In this document: piece by piece, positions 11,867-23,206 of the stretch | How positions within the stretch are numbered: the stretch's first letter is position 1 | Layout: each line of letters starts with the position of its first letter | Assembly: GCA_019279435.1 (NCBI GenBank) | Contig: JAAALK010000286.1 | Span: 33,913,712-33,977,711 of the forward strand | Origin: Zizania palustris | Taxonomy: Eukaryota; Streptophyta; Magnoliopsida; Poales; Poaceae | Length of the DNA: 64,000 nt | Direction of reading: 5' to 3' | Translations under genes and position numbers: made by a program | Notes under the pieces: model-generated | What the model was told of the DNA's origin: nothing | Database searches by the model: none | Seen by the model: only the letters and a program-made list of their open reading frames with translations

Positions 11867-14800
11867 ATGGCACCTACTACGTCTACTATTAAGAGCACTC
11901 CAGTTTTTAATTTGCGATCTATTCTTGAATGAGATAAATTGTCTGGAACAAACTTTATGGATTGGTATCGAAATTTGAGAATTGTTCTCAAACAAGAGAA
12001 AAAGGATTATGTTCTGAAGGAACCTCACCCTAATAAACCAGGAGAGGATGCTTCTGTAGCAGATAAGCGTGCTTATGAGAAGCATGCTAGTGATTTCATG
12101 GATGTTAGCTGCCTAATGCTTGCCTGCATGTACTCTCAGTTTTAGAAATAGTATGAGGAACGTGATGCTTATGATATGATCGTAGGTCTTAAGGGCATGT
12201 TTCAGGACCAAGCAAGGGCAAAAAGATACAATGTGTCTAAATGCTTGTTTGGTAGCAAGCTGGCTGAAGGGAGCCCAGTGATCCCTCACGTGATCAAAAA
12301 GATTGGTTGCATAGAGACTCTAGAGAGATTGGGCACTCCACTATATCCATACCTTGTTATCGATGTCATTCTCTAGTCGCTCCCACTGAGCTTTGAGCCA
12401 TTCATCATGAATTACAACATGGTTGGACTGGAGAAGACACTAGCTAAGTTGCATGGGATGCTTAAATCTGTTGAGGAGAGTATTAGTAAGTCTCCAAACC
12501 ATGTGACGGTTGTTCAGAAGGAGGGAAAAAAGAGGAGGAGGAAAAAGGCTAAGACTACAGACGTGATCTCTAGTGCGAAGTCTAAACCGACTGGAAAGTC
12601 CAGGTCCAGACCTGCCAACTCTGATGTGTGTCACCATTGCCACAAGCCTGGGCATTGGAAGCGCAATTGCAAGGTGTACTTGGAAGAGCATAAGAACAAG
12701 AAGGGAAGTGGGACTTTCGCTTTAGGTATTAATGTTATTGAAATTAATCTTGCTACTCATCCAAATGATTCATGGGTATTTGATAATGGATCGATGATTC
12801 ATACTTGCAAATCATTGCAGGGGCAGAGTAGAGTAAGAAAGTGTGCAAGTGGCGAGCTGTATATCCGTGTCGGGAATGGTGCAAAGGTTGCCGCGTTGGT
12901 CGTTGGCGTTTATTCATTGTCGCTACCGGCAGGACTAGTTTTGGAGTTAAATAATTATTATTTCATTCTTGCCTTAGGCAGAAACATTATCTCTTATTCA
13001 TGCTTAGAGGAAGATGATTTTGAATTTATAAAGAACAAGAGTTGTTCTATATTTTCAAATGACATGCTCTATGGTGTTTGTCCATTAGTGAATGGATTGT
13101 ATATTCTGAGTCTTGACGATTCATGCATTTATAACATTAGTACTAAGAAACAACGACTCAATGATTTGAATCCCACCTACGTCTGGCATTATCGTTTGGG
13201 TCATATAAATGAGAAGCGCGTGCAGAAGCTCCATAGTGATGGACTTTTGGAGTCATTTGATTTTGAATCATGTGACACATGCGAGTCTTGATTACTTGGC
13301 AAAATGACAAAGATGCTTTTCACTGGACAGAGTGAGAGGGCGAGTGAGCTGTTGGCCATAGTACATACTGATGTGTGTGGTCCAATGAGTCACACGGCTA
13401 GGAAAGGATTTAGGTACTTTATTACTTTTACCAACGACTTTAGTAGATATGGCTATGTATACTTGATGAGGCATAAGTGGGAATCCTTCGAAAAGTTCAA
13501 GGAGTTCCAGAATGAGGTACAAAATCATATGGGCAAGACAATTAAATTTCTGCGATCAGATCATGGGGGTGAATATTTAAGCCATGAGTTTAGTGATTAT
13601 CTGAAGCAGTGTGGAATTGTTCCACAGCTGACTCCACCCAGCATGCCTCAATGGAATGGGGTGTCCGAGCAGAGAAACCACACTTTGTGTGATATGGTGT
13701 GGTCCATGATGAGTCACACTGATCTTCCATTATCCTTTTGGGGTCACGCTCTAGAAACCGCAACTTTCACGATAAATAGAGTTCCATCTAAGTCAGTAGA
13801 GAAGACGCCATATGAGATGTGGTCTGGGAGGCGTCCCAGTTTGTCTTTTCTAAAGATTTAGGGATATGAGGCGTATGTCAAACGTATGATGTTTGACAAG
13901 CTCAGTCCTAAACATAACAAGTGCTTCTTTGTGGGGTATCCTAGGGAAACCAAATGATATTATTTCTATAATAGAGAAGAGGACAAAGTGTTTGTCGCTC
14001 GGAATGGTGTATTCCTTGAGAAAGAGTTTCTCTCAAAAGGAGTTAGTGGGGGAACGGTGCATCTTGAAGAGGTTCAAGAACCACTAGAAAGTGTTCTAGA
14101 TCCTCTTGAACAACATCAGGATGAGCAAAGTGTTGCAGAGTTTGTTGCACATGTGCCATCCCCACAAAGGTTTGGGAGAGTAGTCCATGCGCCAAAGAGG
14201 TACATGTTCTTGACCACTAGGCATTGAGACATGTTGTTGTTGGACAACGACGAGCCCAAGACCTATGTGAAAGCAGTGATGGGACTAGACTTTGAGAAAT
14301 GGCTTGGAGCCATTGAATCTGAGTTGGAGTCCATGCGAGTCAACCAAGTTTGGAACTTGGTTGATCCACCCGATGGTGTAAAAACTATTGAGTGTAAATG
14401 GATCTTCAAGAAAAAGATATACGTTGATGGAAATTTTCACATCTATAAGGCACGATTGGTGGCGAAAGGTTTCAGACAGATTCAAGGTGTTGATTATGAT
14501 GAAACGTTTTCGCCTGTTGCTATGCTTAAGTCTATTCGGATCATCCTAACTATTGCCCATTTTATGATTATGAGATATGGCAAATGGATGTCAAGACGGC
14601 TTTCCTAAATGGAAACCTAAGTGAGGATGTGTACATGACACAGCTTGAAGGTCTTGACGGTCCAGGGAATGCTTGGAAAGTTTGCAAGTTGCTAAAGTCC
14701 ATTTATGGATTGAAGCAAGCTTCTCGGAGTTAGAATTTTTGCTTTGATGAGATAGTCAAAGGGTTTTTCTTCATCAAGAATGAAGAAAAATCTTGTGTTT

Positions 14801-15791
14801 ACAAGAAGGCTAGTGGGAGCTCACTTGTGTTTCTGGTCTTATATGTGGATGACATATTGTTGATCGAAAATGACATTCCTTTGTTGAATGTTGTCAAGAC
14901 TTCACTGAAAAATAGTTTTTCGATGAAAGATCTTGGAGAGGCAGCATACATTTTTGGCATAAATATCTACAGAGATAGATCAAAATGGTTAATTGGATTA
15001 AGCCAAAGTATGTACATTGACAAGGTTTTGAAACGGTTCAAAATGCATAATTCTAAGAAGGGTTTTCTGCCAATGTCACATGGTATTTATCTTAGTAAGA
15101 CTCAGTGTGATGTGACACCTGATGAGCTAGAGAAGATGAGTGTGATCTTGTATGCCTCCGCAATTGGATCCATTATGTATGCCATGTTGTGTACATGCCC
15201 AGATGTGTCGTATGCTCTAAGTGTTACGAGCAGGTACCAATCGAACCCAAGTGAAAGTCACTAAAGAGTATCCTCAAGTACTTGAGAAGGACTGAGGAAA
15301 TGTTCCTAGTATACGGTGGTGAAGAGGAGCTCGTTGTAAGTGGTTACACGGATGCTAGCTTTGAGATCGATAAAGATGATTCTCGATTGCAATCTGGTTT
15401 TGTGTTCTGTCTCAATGGAGGCGAAGTGAGTTGGAAGAGTTCCAAGCAAGAGACGATGGTCAATTCTATAACAGAAGCAACGAAGGAGGCCGTTTGGATC
15501 AGGAAGTTTGTTTCTAAGCTAAGTGTTATTCCTAGTGCGTCGAGTCCAGTGGACCTCTATTGTAATAATAGTGGTGTCATTGCACAAGCCAAGGAGCCTA
15601 GATCGCACCAGAAATCCAAACTTATACTTCGGCGATATCACCTGATCTGTGAGATCATTGAGAGAGGTAATATGAAGATTTGCAAGGTGCACACGGATTT
15701 GAACATGGTAGATCCATTGATGAAGCCTCTTCCACAGCTCAAGCATGAGGCGCATATGAGCTCCATGGGTATTAGATACTTGCGTGAGTGA
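11867..15791 (+). pseudogene. Broken copia gag-pol polyprotein
   Basis: ATG is at 11867. Gag (LSGTNFMDWYRNLR) is followed by a CX2CX4HX4C zinc knuckle (CHHCHKPGHWKRNC, about 12629-12670) and a protease remnant (WVFDNGS near 12775, with Asn where Asp-Ser/Thr-Gly would be expected). Next come pre-integrase and integrase (HTDVCGPM at about 13363, LRSDHGGEY at 13550, NGVSEQRNH at 13655). RT has CKWIFKKK at 14395 and YVDDILL at 14840; RNase H is at 15340-15720. In-frame stops are at 11930, 12143, 12374, 13289, 13859, 13956, 14225 and 14731. Frameshifts lie near 14560 and 15262. The order protease-integrase-RT-RNase H is diagnostic of Ty1/copia. This is not a Sirevirus. I would not commit to a finer lineage. 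It cannot make functional protein. Confidence 0.88.
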
Positions 15792-16713
15792 GTCATGTGT
15801 TTGTGGAAGTTGCTAGTAGAGTATATGCTAATGTATGAGGATAATTGTTATCTTGTTCCATGAATAAATATAGTTTGCATTTAATTAATGAGTACGACTT
15901 GTTATGTGAGACTATTTGCTTTATGATGATGTTGTTCAAAAGGATCCCTAATCTTTTCATCATGTGGGACAGTGATGATACATGGATTAGTACATCTGAC
16001 TGATTGATGATTGTGTTTCACAGATCATATACATAGAGATGTCAAATCGGTGATGTGGACACATGTTGGTGAATATGGTGTTGGACAGACCCACTTGAGA
16101 TACTGTTGGAATTGTTATTGTAATGTGCCAACAATTGTCATCTCAAATAGTGTACCTACAGAGTCCTTGGACCTGATATTGTCATTTGATTCGAGAATGC
16201 GTAGTGACACACTTAGATGCTTCCTAACACTATTCCGTAACAGGGTATTAATAAGGGTTGTTTTCAAGTTTGTTGTGAAACATGTCTTTGGATGTGAGCG
16301 GTCAAGATGGAATTTACCCCTCCTAATAACGGGAGAGTCGTCTCTGGGCCCCTCAAGGTATTGGATTGGAAAAGTACATGGCTATGCCACTATGACTGAG
16401 GAGTTAGTCACGATTTGAATCTGATACTTGATCGAGTGAAAATGTCAAGTTAACCAACAAGTGTGGCAATCTCGCCTTGAGCTTGACTGACGGCGCGTGG
16501 TAAAGGGACTGGTGCTTGAGTATATCAAGGTTCATGAAAATTTGATTTTGTACGCTTTTGGGGGTCAATATGTGCTGCTAGGTACCGCTATTGATCAGTG
16601 AGTCGGAAATGGTTTCCGGTGAACAGTCGTTAGTGTATGAACCTATCGGGTCACACACTTAAGGGGATGGATTAATAACATGCAAAGAATTGGTTCTTGT
16701 GCAAGTAAGAGAT
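15792..16713 (+). other. 3' non-coding region of the copia element
   Basis: Lies between the RNase H stop and the 3' LTR. It contains a 135-codon frame (16011-16418) with no recognised domain. The purine-rich segment GCAAGTAAGAGAT directly before 16714 stands where the polypurine tract should be. Confidence 0.5.
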
Positions 16714-17534
16714 TGAAGGTTATGCCCAAGAAAATTCCATGGATCGGAAGTTCCAATAGGAAGTATCAGAAGTTTCGGTTATTTTCTGTTCTCGATACAG
16801 AGAGAAAATGTTGTTTTGGAAGTTTCGATATGGTATCGGGGAGTTCTGACGAGCCAGAAGTTTCGATTCAGAATCGAGGAACTTTTGTATTGATCGGAAG
16901 TTCTGATATGGTATCGGAAGTTCCGAGGTGGGCGATAACAGATTGGATATATTGCCTATCGTACTGTATCAGGAGACCTAAAATATCCTATTGGAAGTTC
17001 CGATCAAGGATCAGAAGTTCCGACGTGGACAAACAGATTGGATCTGTTATGGTTTTTAGGGTTTTGGGATGAGTACGACTAAAGGGCTCTCAGCCCTATA
17101 AAAAGAGAGGAGGACATCTTGGAACGTGCAATAAGCCTAGATTAGACCTAGCCACCCAAGAGTTCTCTCATTCCTTTCTTAATCTCAAACATTGAGGTCA
17201 AGGATCCCCGTCTCTCACATGCAGTGCTAGCACGCTGCCATGGGAGGTTCTCCATCTTTATACGTGTGGACTCCGTGGAGGCGTTTCTCTAATAGCGGCG
17301 CTCCTAGACATCTACATGCGAACGACTACGTCGTCTTCATCGATCGGATCGGCGAAGAACGGCAAGGACAAAGCGAGAAGAGACTTGACGCGCTACTCTA
17401 ACATCTTCTTCCGCTGCACCTAGCGCGTCTTGTGCTAGAAGGTACTGATCTATGATCTCGCACGCGCATGAGTCTTGGGCCTAGGGCGTAAATTTTAAAT
17501 TTGCCAGCTAACATAGCTCTCCTATTCCCCAACA
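16714..17534 (+). repeat. 3' LTR of copia element
   Basis: 821 bp, collinear with 9848-10668 but with many substitutions. It carries the same GGAAGTTCCGA modules and a TATA box at 17097. Confidence 0.88.
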
Positions 17535-17867
17535 TTGTATGTTGATGCTCGCTGCGCCGCCGAAGCCCCGCCGGAATCCCGCTGCCCGCCGCACCTCAGC
17601 CTCACATTGGCCACCTGTGTCGGGCCCGCGCCATCGAAGCTTTGCCGCGTCGCGCCTTTTTTCCCCTCCGTCGGAGCCCCGCCGAAGTCCCATTGGACTC
17701 TCGTTGTTGGCCGCGCCTCGGCCACCTGTGTTGGGCCCGCACTGCCGAAGCCCGTCGCCGCATCGCGTCACCAGTCCTCTCCGCTGGAGCCCCGCCGGAG
17801 TCCGTTGTCAGAGCCCCACTGGACTCCCGCCGCTCCTCGCCTGACTACCACAGCTTGCAGAATTGCA
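17535..17867. other. GC-rich segment with direct repeats, possibly captured coding DNA
   Basis: GC-rich and proline/arginine-biased in every frame, which gives overlapping frames of up to 194 codons on both strands. The unit around GGCCACCTGTGTNGGGCCCGC recurs at about 17609 and 17720. That indicates a tandem duplication rather than a gene. It resembles the inner flank at 9640-9840 in reverse complement. Confidence 0.35.
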
Positions 17868-17990
17868 GGAAAGAAATGCAAGAGAGAGAAAGGTGTGCTT
17901 TTGATATTAGTGATAACTGAAGTGGCAACAATTAGCGCAGGGCCTCAAGGGAGGGGCTGTGAGGTCCTCCCCATAATTTTTTTCCACGTA
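17868..17990 (-). repeat. Right arm of the long inverted repeat
   Basis: Imperfect reverse complement of 9515-9640, best seen in AGAAATGCAAGAGAGAGAAAG, ATTAGTGATA, AGTGGCAAC and GAGGTCCTCCCCAT. It closes the putative DNA transposon that holds the copia element. Confidence 0.5.
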
Positions 17991-18501
17991 AACATCTGCG
18001 CAAGGTTTTATATTGTGAGTCCTGTGCTGCTGTGCATAAGGCACTGGATTTTTTTTCTTGCGCTACGTACGTGTGGACGTAGCGCAGTGGATGTGGTTGG
18101 ACTTGAGCCCAACGCCTAGCCTAACATGGCAAGAGGAGCAATTTATGAGTTGGCAGCACAGGGCACAACGAGAGAGTGAGGCGATAGGACAATTGTACGT
18201 GAGCTTCATGCAGAATCCGTCTTAAATTTGCGGCAGGTGCAACGGAAGCACAAGCGGGAGTGCGAGGAGCAAGCGAGCAAGCCAGTCAGCCAGAGCAAGG
18301 ACGCAAGGTAAATGCACGGGGAATTGGTACGCGCGTGGCTGCAAATGCACCAGCTCAGAGAAGAGCAGGTTAACAAAATCTTACTCGTTGCCATGTAACT
18401 GGTTTTTAGTTACTGCGGTAGTGCGGTTAGACGGTTAGTTTAAAAATCATGAACCATAGTTTTATTATTTTGGCTTCGTGTAGGGTGGACATCGGCATAA
18501 G
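17991..18501. other. Intergenic stretch with a small hairpin
   Basis: No gene recognised. A perfect 9-bp inverted repeat, GCGCTACGT / ACGTAGCGC, is at 18060-18068 and 18077-18085. Reading frames here (62 codons or fewer on the minus strand) have no features of a protein. Confidence 0.4.
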
Positions 18502-18639
18502 CAGTGTTCACAAAGGCGCCAGGCGCTAGTCGGGCGGCGACCTGGCGCCTAGCGCCTAGGGGCGCCTAGGCGGCGCCTAGGTCTGCTTGTTTCCCATGCA
18601 TATTTTCACTACAGTCCTTCTTTTACCTCTATTTCCTGT

Positions 18640-20664
18640 TGAGAAACCAAGGGTTGGTTTCGGTGTTTTGTGATGAGTGATTGACAGGATTTTACTCTCT
18701 GTTCGAAGGGTACCTCCGGAAGGGCTTCGGAGGTAGTACCTCCGACGGGTGTTCGGAGGTGGTTTCATCGAAGTGTGTTCGGTGTTTGCTTGCTGCAGCT
18801 GTGCAGCGGAGTGTGCTCGTCGGAGGGGTCCGACAGTACGCGATGACTGGGTGTGTACCGAAGGGGCTTCGGTACCTTGGGCGGTACACCGGAGTGTGTA
18901 CCGGAGTTGGCTAACCCGGAGAGGTCTCCGGAGTACTGGATACACTTGTTTGCTTGTCTGTGGTGCGCAGGGACTTCGGAGGCGACGGACAAGGTTCGAG
19001 CCAGGTGAACCTGGGTCAAGCGGGAGGCTTGATGCCAGGGGAGCGGGGAGCTCAGTTACGGTGGCTGCGAAGGTGGTCCGGGTCGGTCCTCGGGTCGAGG
19101 CGTGCCAGGTGAAGGCAGAGAGTGCGGAGCGTGGCTCCGGCTGAAGGTACTCCGAGACAAAGTCCTCGGAGGTGAGGCACTTCGAAGGTACTCCGGATGG
19201 AGTGACTTCGGAGTTGGATGGAACAAGTCCTCTGCGGAGGCAAGGGTTCGAAGTGTGCTCCGGAGGGAGACACTCGAAGGTGCCCGACGAAGGTCTCAGA
19301 AGTCGAGGCGCATCGAAGGCATGGTCCGGGTGAGGCTCGTCGAGGAGTGTGCTCGGGGAGAGGCACTGCGACGAAGGGCTCATGGAATGCTTCATGCGGA
19401 GGCCTTGGACGAAGGAGGGACTTCGAAGGGTGGAACTCCGAAGGTGGGGCTTCGGAGGGAAGAAGACTTCGGAGCAAGACTAGCTCCGGAGCAAGGTTGT
19501 CTTGTGGTGCTTCGGCCATGCATGGCTTCGGTACACGGACGGACGGTTTTCGAGCTGGGAGTAGCTACGAAGCTGTGGTGATCCACTCCGGAGGTGGTGG
19601 TGCGAAGGCCCAAGGGCTTTGACGGCTTCGGCTTAAAACCGTCACTGTATCGAAGGACTTCTTCGGCGGAGCGAAGGCCAACAGGCTACAGGCTTCTCGC
19701 CGAAGCTACCGCACCCTCCGGTGCGAAGGGAGGTTCCAGAAGTCAACACTGTAAAGGCTGACACTGTCTGTTCTGAAAAAGGCTGACACTGTCCCCTCTG
19801 CAGCTGACAGAGAAGCCTCCAAAATAAAGGTGGACTACCTTTTGTACCCCTTAGTTCTGAAGAGACAAAATGAATGTAAACCCTAGGGGTAGTGTAGTCA
19901 ATTCCTTTGGGTGAACTATGGGCTATAAATATGGGGGCTCGGTAGGTAACATTTAACACTTTGAGCATTTACTGTTGAGCTCCTGTAGCCACATACTTCG
20001 ATTGAATACATCCAGAGAGTTCATTTTCTGTGTTCCTTGTTCAAGCGGCGAAGCCCTGTTTTCTTGTGCTTTTTGCTTGAGCTCGCTTTGCATACCTCGC
20101 CTGTTGTTGTGCACCGAAGCCTGTTGAGGTGAAGGCTGTTTTTTGTGCGAGGTGTGTGTTTTGTCAGGGTGCGTTCGCTCTGTGTAACAGGAGGCAAGAC
20201 CTCGCTGCTTACTAGCGTAGCCCTGACCAAGGCCCGTGTTGCTTCTTTTGTCGAAGCCCTTAGCGTAGTCCTTTTGTGTGCGTATAGACCTTCGTGTACG
20301 AAGCCCAGCACCAGTTGCTGCCGCCAAGTACTTGGTCGAAGTCCTCAGAGGGCTGTCCACTCTTGCGAAGGGTGAAGTACGAAGTCTGCTCGAAGCACTC
20401 TGTGTGCGGAGCCTGCACTGACTTAGCAGAGTTGTTTTTCGAGGGTTGTTAGTGGAGCGAAGTCTTCTTGGCTTCGAACTTTTGCTTCTCCGAAGCCTGT
20501 GTTCGAAGGTGTCGAAGTACCTCCGAACCAGACCTTCGAAGGTAGTGTTCGAAGCCTGTTCCGCAGGAGATAGAACTGAAACCGAAGGCTAGTTTTTAGC
20601 CCGAAATTTTAAAAGCTCCCATTCACCCCCCCCCCCCCCTCTGGTCGCCGTTTCCGGTCCAACA
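18640..20664 (+). repeat. 5' LTR of Sirevirus
   Basis: 2025 bp. U3 (about 18650-19700) is CpG-rich, with many TTCGAAG, CTTCGGAG and CTCCGAA words that can pair. TATAAATA is at 19924-19931. It ends with a 14-base C tract (20626-20639) and GGTCCAACA. Confidence 0.93.
19924..19931 (+). promoter_or_regulatory. TATA box of Sirevirus 5' LTR
   Basis: TATAAATA in GGGCTATAAATATGGGGGC. The identical box is at 28823-28830 in the 3' LTR. It would drive the genomic transcript. Confidence 0.7.
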
Positions 20665-20666
20665 AT

Positions 20667-20678
20667 TGGTATCAGAGC
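20667..20678 (+). other. Primer-binding site (initiator Met-tRNA)
   Basis: TGGTATCAGAGC, two bases past the LTR end. It is complementary to the 3' end of initiator methionine tRNA, the primer for minus-strand DNA synthesis in most plant copia elements. Confidence 0.85.
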
Positions 20679-20728
20679 AGGTTAAGATCACCAGTTGACC
20701 TTAACCGGTTTTGTGATCTTTTGGCGAC

Positions 20729-23191
20729 ATGGATAGAGGCAGTAAAATTCCTCTGTTCGATGGGACAGATTTTGCATACTGGAAGGTGCACATGGAGGCT
20801 TACTTGTTAAGCCAAGGAAATGCAATTTGGGAGATTGTGGACTCACAATACTCCATCCCTGAGACTCGCACCTCTCAGACTGAGAAGGATCAGTATATTG
20901 CCAATTCCAAGGCAAGAAACATACTGTTCATCGGTTTGAGTAGAAGTGAGTTCGATAGGGTACAGCACCTTAGGACTGCTAGGGAGATTTGGACAACACT
21001 CACTGTCTTTCATGAGGGCTCTGCTCAGATTAAGGCCAGACGCCAAAGCACCTACAATCAACAGTATCAGCTGTTTGTGCAGGCACCTGGCGAATCTATA
21101 GATGCCATGTTTTCTCGCTTTGACGCGATAGTGAGTAACTTGCGCTCCAACGGGACGCTTGCTTACAGTGATCACGATAGGGCCATCAAGCTTCTCTATG
21201 CTCTTGACCGTAGCATATGGGAGGTGAAGATATCCAGCATTGAGGAGTCCACAGGCTATGACACATTGACCTGTGACGAACTCTTTAGCAAGCTGAAGTC
21301 CAAAGAGATTGCCAAGGCATCTCTTGCTGTGCACAGAAGCTCTTTGCCACAGCCATTGGCATTGGTTTCTAGCACTAGCCGTGGCACCACTGCAGAACCA
21401 AGCACTTCAGGCACTTGTGTTCTTGCAGATGGTTTTGCCTTGTCCTCCCTGGTCTCCGTCACAAAGGAGCAGGTGGACACTCTAGCCGATGATGAGCTTG
21501 CTCTCATTGCCCGGAGGTTCACCCGCTTTCATCATGAGAGACGGGATCAGAGGAGAAGTGGTTTTGGTGGTTGTTTTGAATGCGGTGACACTTCTCACAT
21601 CAAGGCTAATTGCCCCAAGCTCAAGAAGAGAGATGAGAGTGAGCGCCCCAAATACCACAAAAAGGAGAGGAAGCCTTTTGTGAAGGGCAAGCACGGCAAG
21701 ATGGCTAAGAAAGTAGCCAAGGCCGCTTCCAGAGCTTTTGTTGCTGCTCTCAGCGACATCGACACATCCTCAACTGAGGAGTCGAGCTCTGAGGAGGAGG
21801 AGTCCCCAAGGAAGGAGGACAAGAAGGACAAGAAGGGACGTGACTTCACCGGCCTTTGCTTCATGGCCGACAGCGATCACAGCGGCGATGAGCTTGACTC
21901 ATCTGAGGTAAACCTATCATCTGACCAGCTTCTAATTAAATTAGATGAGCTGAATGAAGTAGTGCTTGGTCAGGATAGATTACTTGTGCAAGCCGCTAGA
22001 GAAAGAAAAGACCTTAGACTTAGGCTAGAAAATATTTCTACTGAATATGCCATGCTTAAGTCTAAATTTGATGATGCTGAATGTGAATCATGTTCTGTTG
22101 TCATGAGTGAGCTTGCTCAGTTGCGTTCTGTACATGCTCAAACTCTTTCTGAGCTTGAGACTGCACAGAAGCAGCTTTTGGAGGTGAATTCTAGACCTCA
22201 TGATATTATTGATTGCATGAACTGCTCTTTATTACGCGATAGCATTAATTTACGTGATAAGCATGTTCATGATTTAGAGGCTAGATTGGAGAGGGCCGGT
22301 AGTTCTAAGGATGTGCAACCCGTTTGTGACACTTGCATCACCCTTAAGGACCAGCTAGGCACTGTTAGAGAGCGAGCTGAAAACCTCATGTCTGAAAATG
22401 AATACCTCCTTTCCGTGGTTAATAAATACACTGAGGGAAAGGGTAGGATGGATTTGCTCTTGGCCAAAACCAAGTTGTGTGCTGACAGAGCAGGGGTAGC
22501 TCTAGGTTTGGGTTTTGAGAGGATAGCTTCAGACAGTAAGACCAAAACTATTTTTACCTCTCCCACCACCCTAGAGAAAGAGAGAGCTCTGTTGGACACC
22601 CCATCAGCCAAAAAACCTACCCATCCTCCAAAGAAAACCACTCCTCCTGTCAAGAAAAATCCTCCCAAGAAAACCACACAGAAGAAACCCAAGGAGCCTG
22701 TGAGAGTTGCTCCTGTGACCCATGAGAGTGCCCCCAGGAGAGTGTTTCACTGTTCTTATTGTCAGCGGGCGGGTCATTTGATTGGTTTCTGTTTCCGTCG
22801 CATCAAGGATGAGCGACGTGCTCAGGCGATGAGTTACCAGGACATGCATTACCCATCTTTAGGTATGCATGAGTCTGAGTTCTACTCTCGTCCTGCTTTT
22901 GAGGCTCCTCGTGCTTCTCGGAGAAGTTTTGCTCCTCGAGGTGTTCACCATGTTCCATATAGTGGTAGACCTCGGGCGAGTATCCTTGTACCTCGTCAGA
23001 GTAGGAGACCTCGACATGCTTTGCGTTCTTTGCATGTAGGTAGACCTCGCACTTTGCATCATTCTGATTTTTATGTGCGTAGACCGTCTACTTTTACTGT
23101 GCCTACTACTCGTGTCACTCAGTGCTGGATGCCTCGTCATTATTTTACTCACCCCAGCACTGAGCGATCGAGACGTTCTTATCATGTGTAG
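20729..23191 (+). CDS. gag: Sirevirus Gag, 820 aa
   Basis: Structural protein that packages element RNA in cytoplasmic particles. ATG at 20729 is the first after the PBS. Residues 5-30 (PLFDGTDFAYWKVHMEAYL) begin the DUF4219/UBN2 Gag domain, which runs to about residue 200. A CX2CX4HX4C zinc knuckle is at 282-295. An acidic Ser/Glu stretch lies near 345-370 and long coiled-coil heptads near 395-590. A Lys/Pro-rich linker is near 625-655, and a second CX2CX4HX4C knuckle is at 675-688. An Arg/Ser-rich tail follows. The long coiled-coil tail and second knuckle are typical of Sirevirus Gag. The frame ends in TAG at 23189-23191, and pol goes on in the same frame directly after it. No internal stops are present, so the protein is probably makeable. 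Confidence 0.93.
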   Translation: MDRGSKIPLFDGTDFAYWKVHMEAYLLSQGNAIWEIVDSQYSIPETRTSQTEKDQYIANSKARNILFIGLSRSEFDRVQHLRTAREIWTTLTVFHEGSAQIKARRQSTYNQQYQLFVQAPGESIDAMFSRFDAIVSNLRSNGTLAYSDHDRAIKLLYALDRSIWEVKISSIEESTGYDTLTCDELFSKLKSKEIAKASLAVHRSSLPQPLALVSSTSRGTTAEPSTSGTCVLADGFALSSLVSVTKEQVDTLADDELALIARRFTRFHHERRDQRRSGFGGCFECGDTSHIKANCPKLKKRDESERPKYHKKERKPFVKGKHGKMAKKVAKAASRAFVAALSDIDTSSTEESSSEEEESPRKEDKKDKKGRDFTGLCFMADSDHSGDELDSSEVNLSSDQLLIKLDELNEVVLGQDRLLVQAARERKDLRLRLENISTEYAMLKSKFDDAECESCSVVMSELAQLRSVHAQTLSELETAQKQLLEVNSRPHDIIDCMNCSLLRDSINLRDKHVHDLEARLERAGSSKDVQPVCDTCITLKDQLGTVRERAENLMSENEYLLSVVNKYTEGKGRMDLLLAKTKLCADRAGVALGLGFERIASDSKTKTIFTSPTTLEKERALLDTPSAKKPTHPPKKTTPPVKKNPPKKTTQKKPKEPVRVAPVTHESAPRRVFHCSYCQRAGHLIGFCFRRIKDERRAQAMSYQDMHYPSLGMHESEFYSRPAFEAPRASRRSFAPRGVHHVPYSGRPRASILVPRQSRRPRHALRSLHVGRPRTLHHSDFYVRRPSTFTVPTTRVTQCWMPRHYFTHPSTERSRRSYHV

Positions 23192-23206
23192 GCGACAGGT
23201 CGAGGC

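Larger units (their letters stand above)
9848..17534 (+). mobile_element. Ty1/copia LTR retrotransposon, old and defective
   Basis: The 5' LTR is 9848-10668 and the 3' LTR 16714-17534, each 821 bp, starting TGAA[C/G]GTTATGCCC and ending CCCCAACA. The primer-binding site TGGTATCAGAGCC begins at 10670, one base past the LTR. Between the LTRs lie gag, protease, integrase, RT and RNase H in copia order, with many stops and at least two frameshifts. The LTRs differ at many positions, so it is older than the other full-length elements here. No clean TSD exists with TG...CA ends. TATGT occurs at 9844-9848 and 17538-17542 if the ends are shifted by 1-3 bases. Confidence 0.88.

Noticed and set aside
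9844..17542. TATGT as target duplication of the copia element
   Set aside because: It only fits if the LTR ends are moved away from TG...CA, by one base on the left and three on the right. Noted as possible but not accepted.
17535..18119. 194-codon plus-strand frame after the copia element
   Set aside because: Begins at the LTR border in a tandemly repeated GC-rich stretch. Three overlapping frames and antisense frames are open as well, and no domain is recognisable.
18577..19395. 272-codon minus-strand frame in the Sirevirus 5' LTR, with similar frames in the 3' LTR and the solo LTR
   Set aside because: Low-complexity Ser/Pro/Arg-rich translation of the CpG-rich U3. Related frames occur in several phases and are not kept alike between LTR copies.
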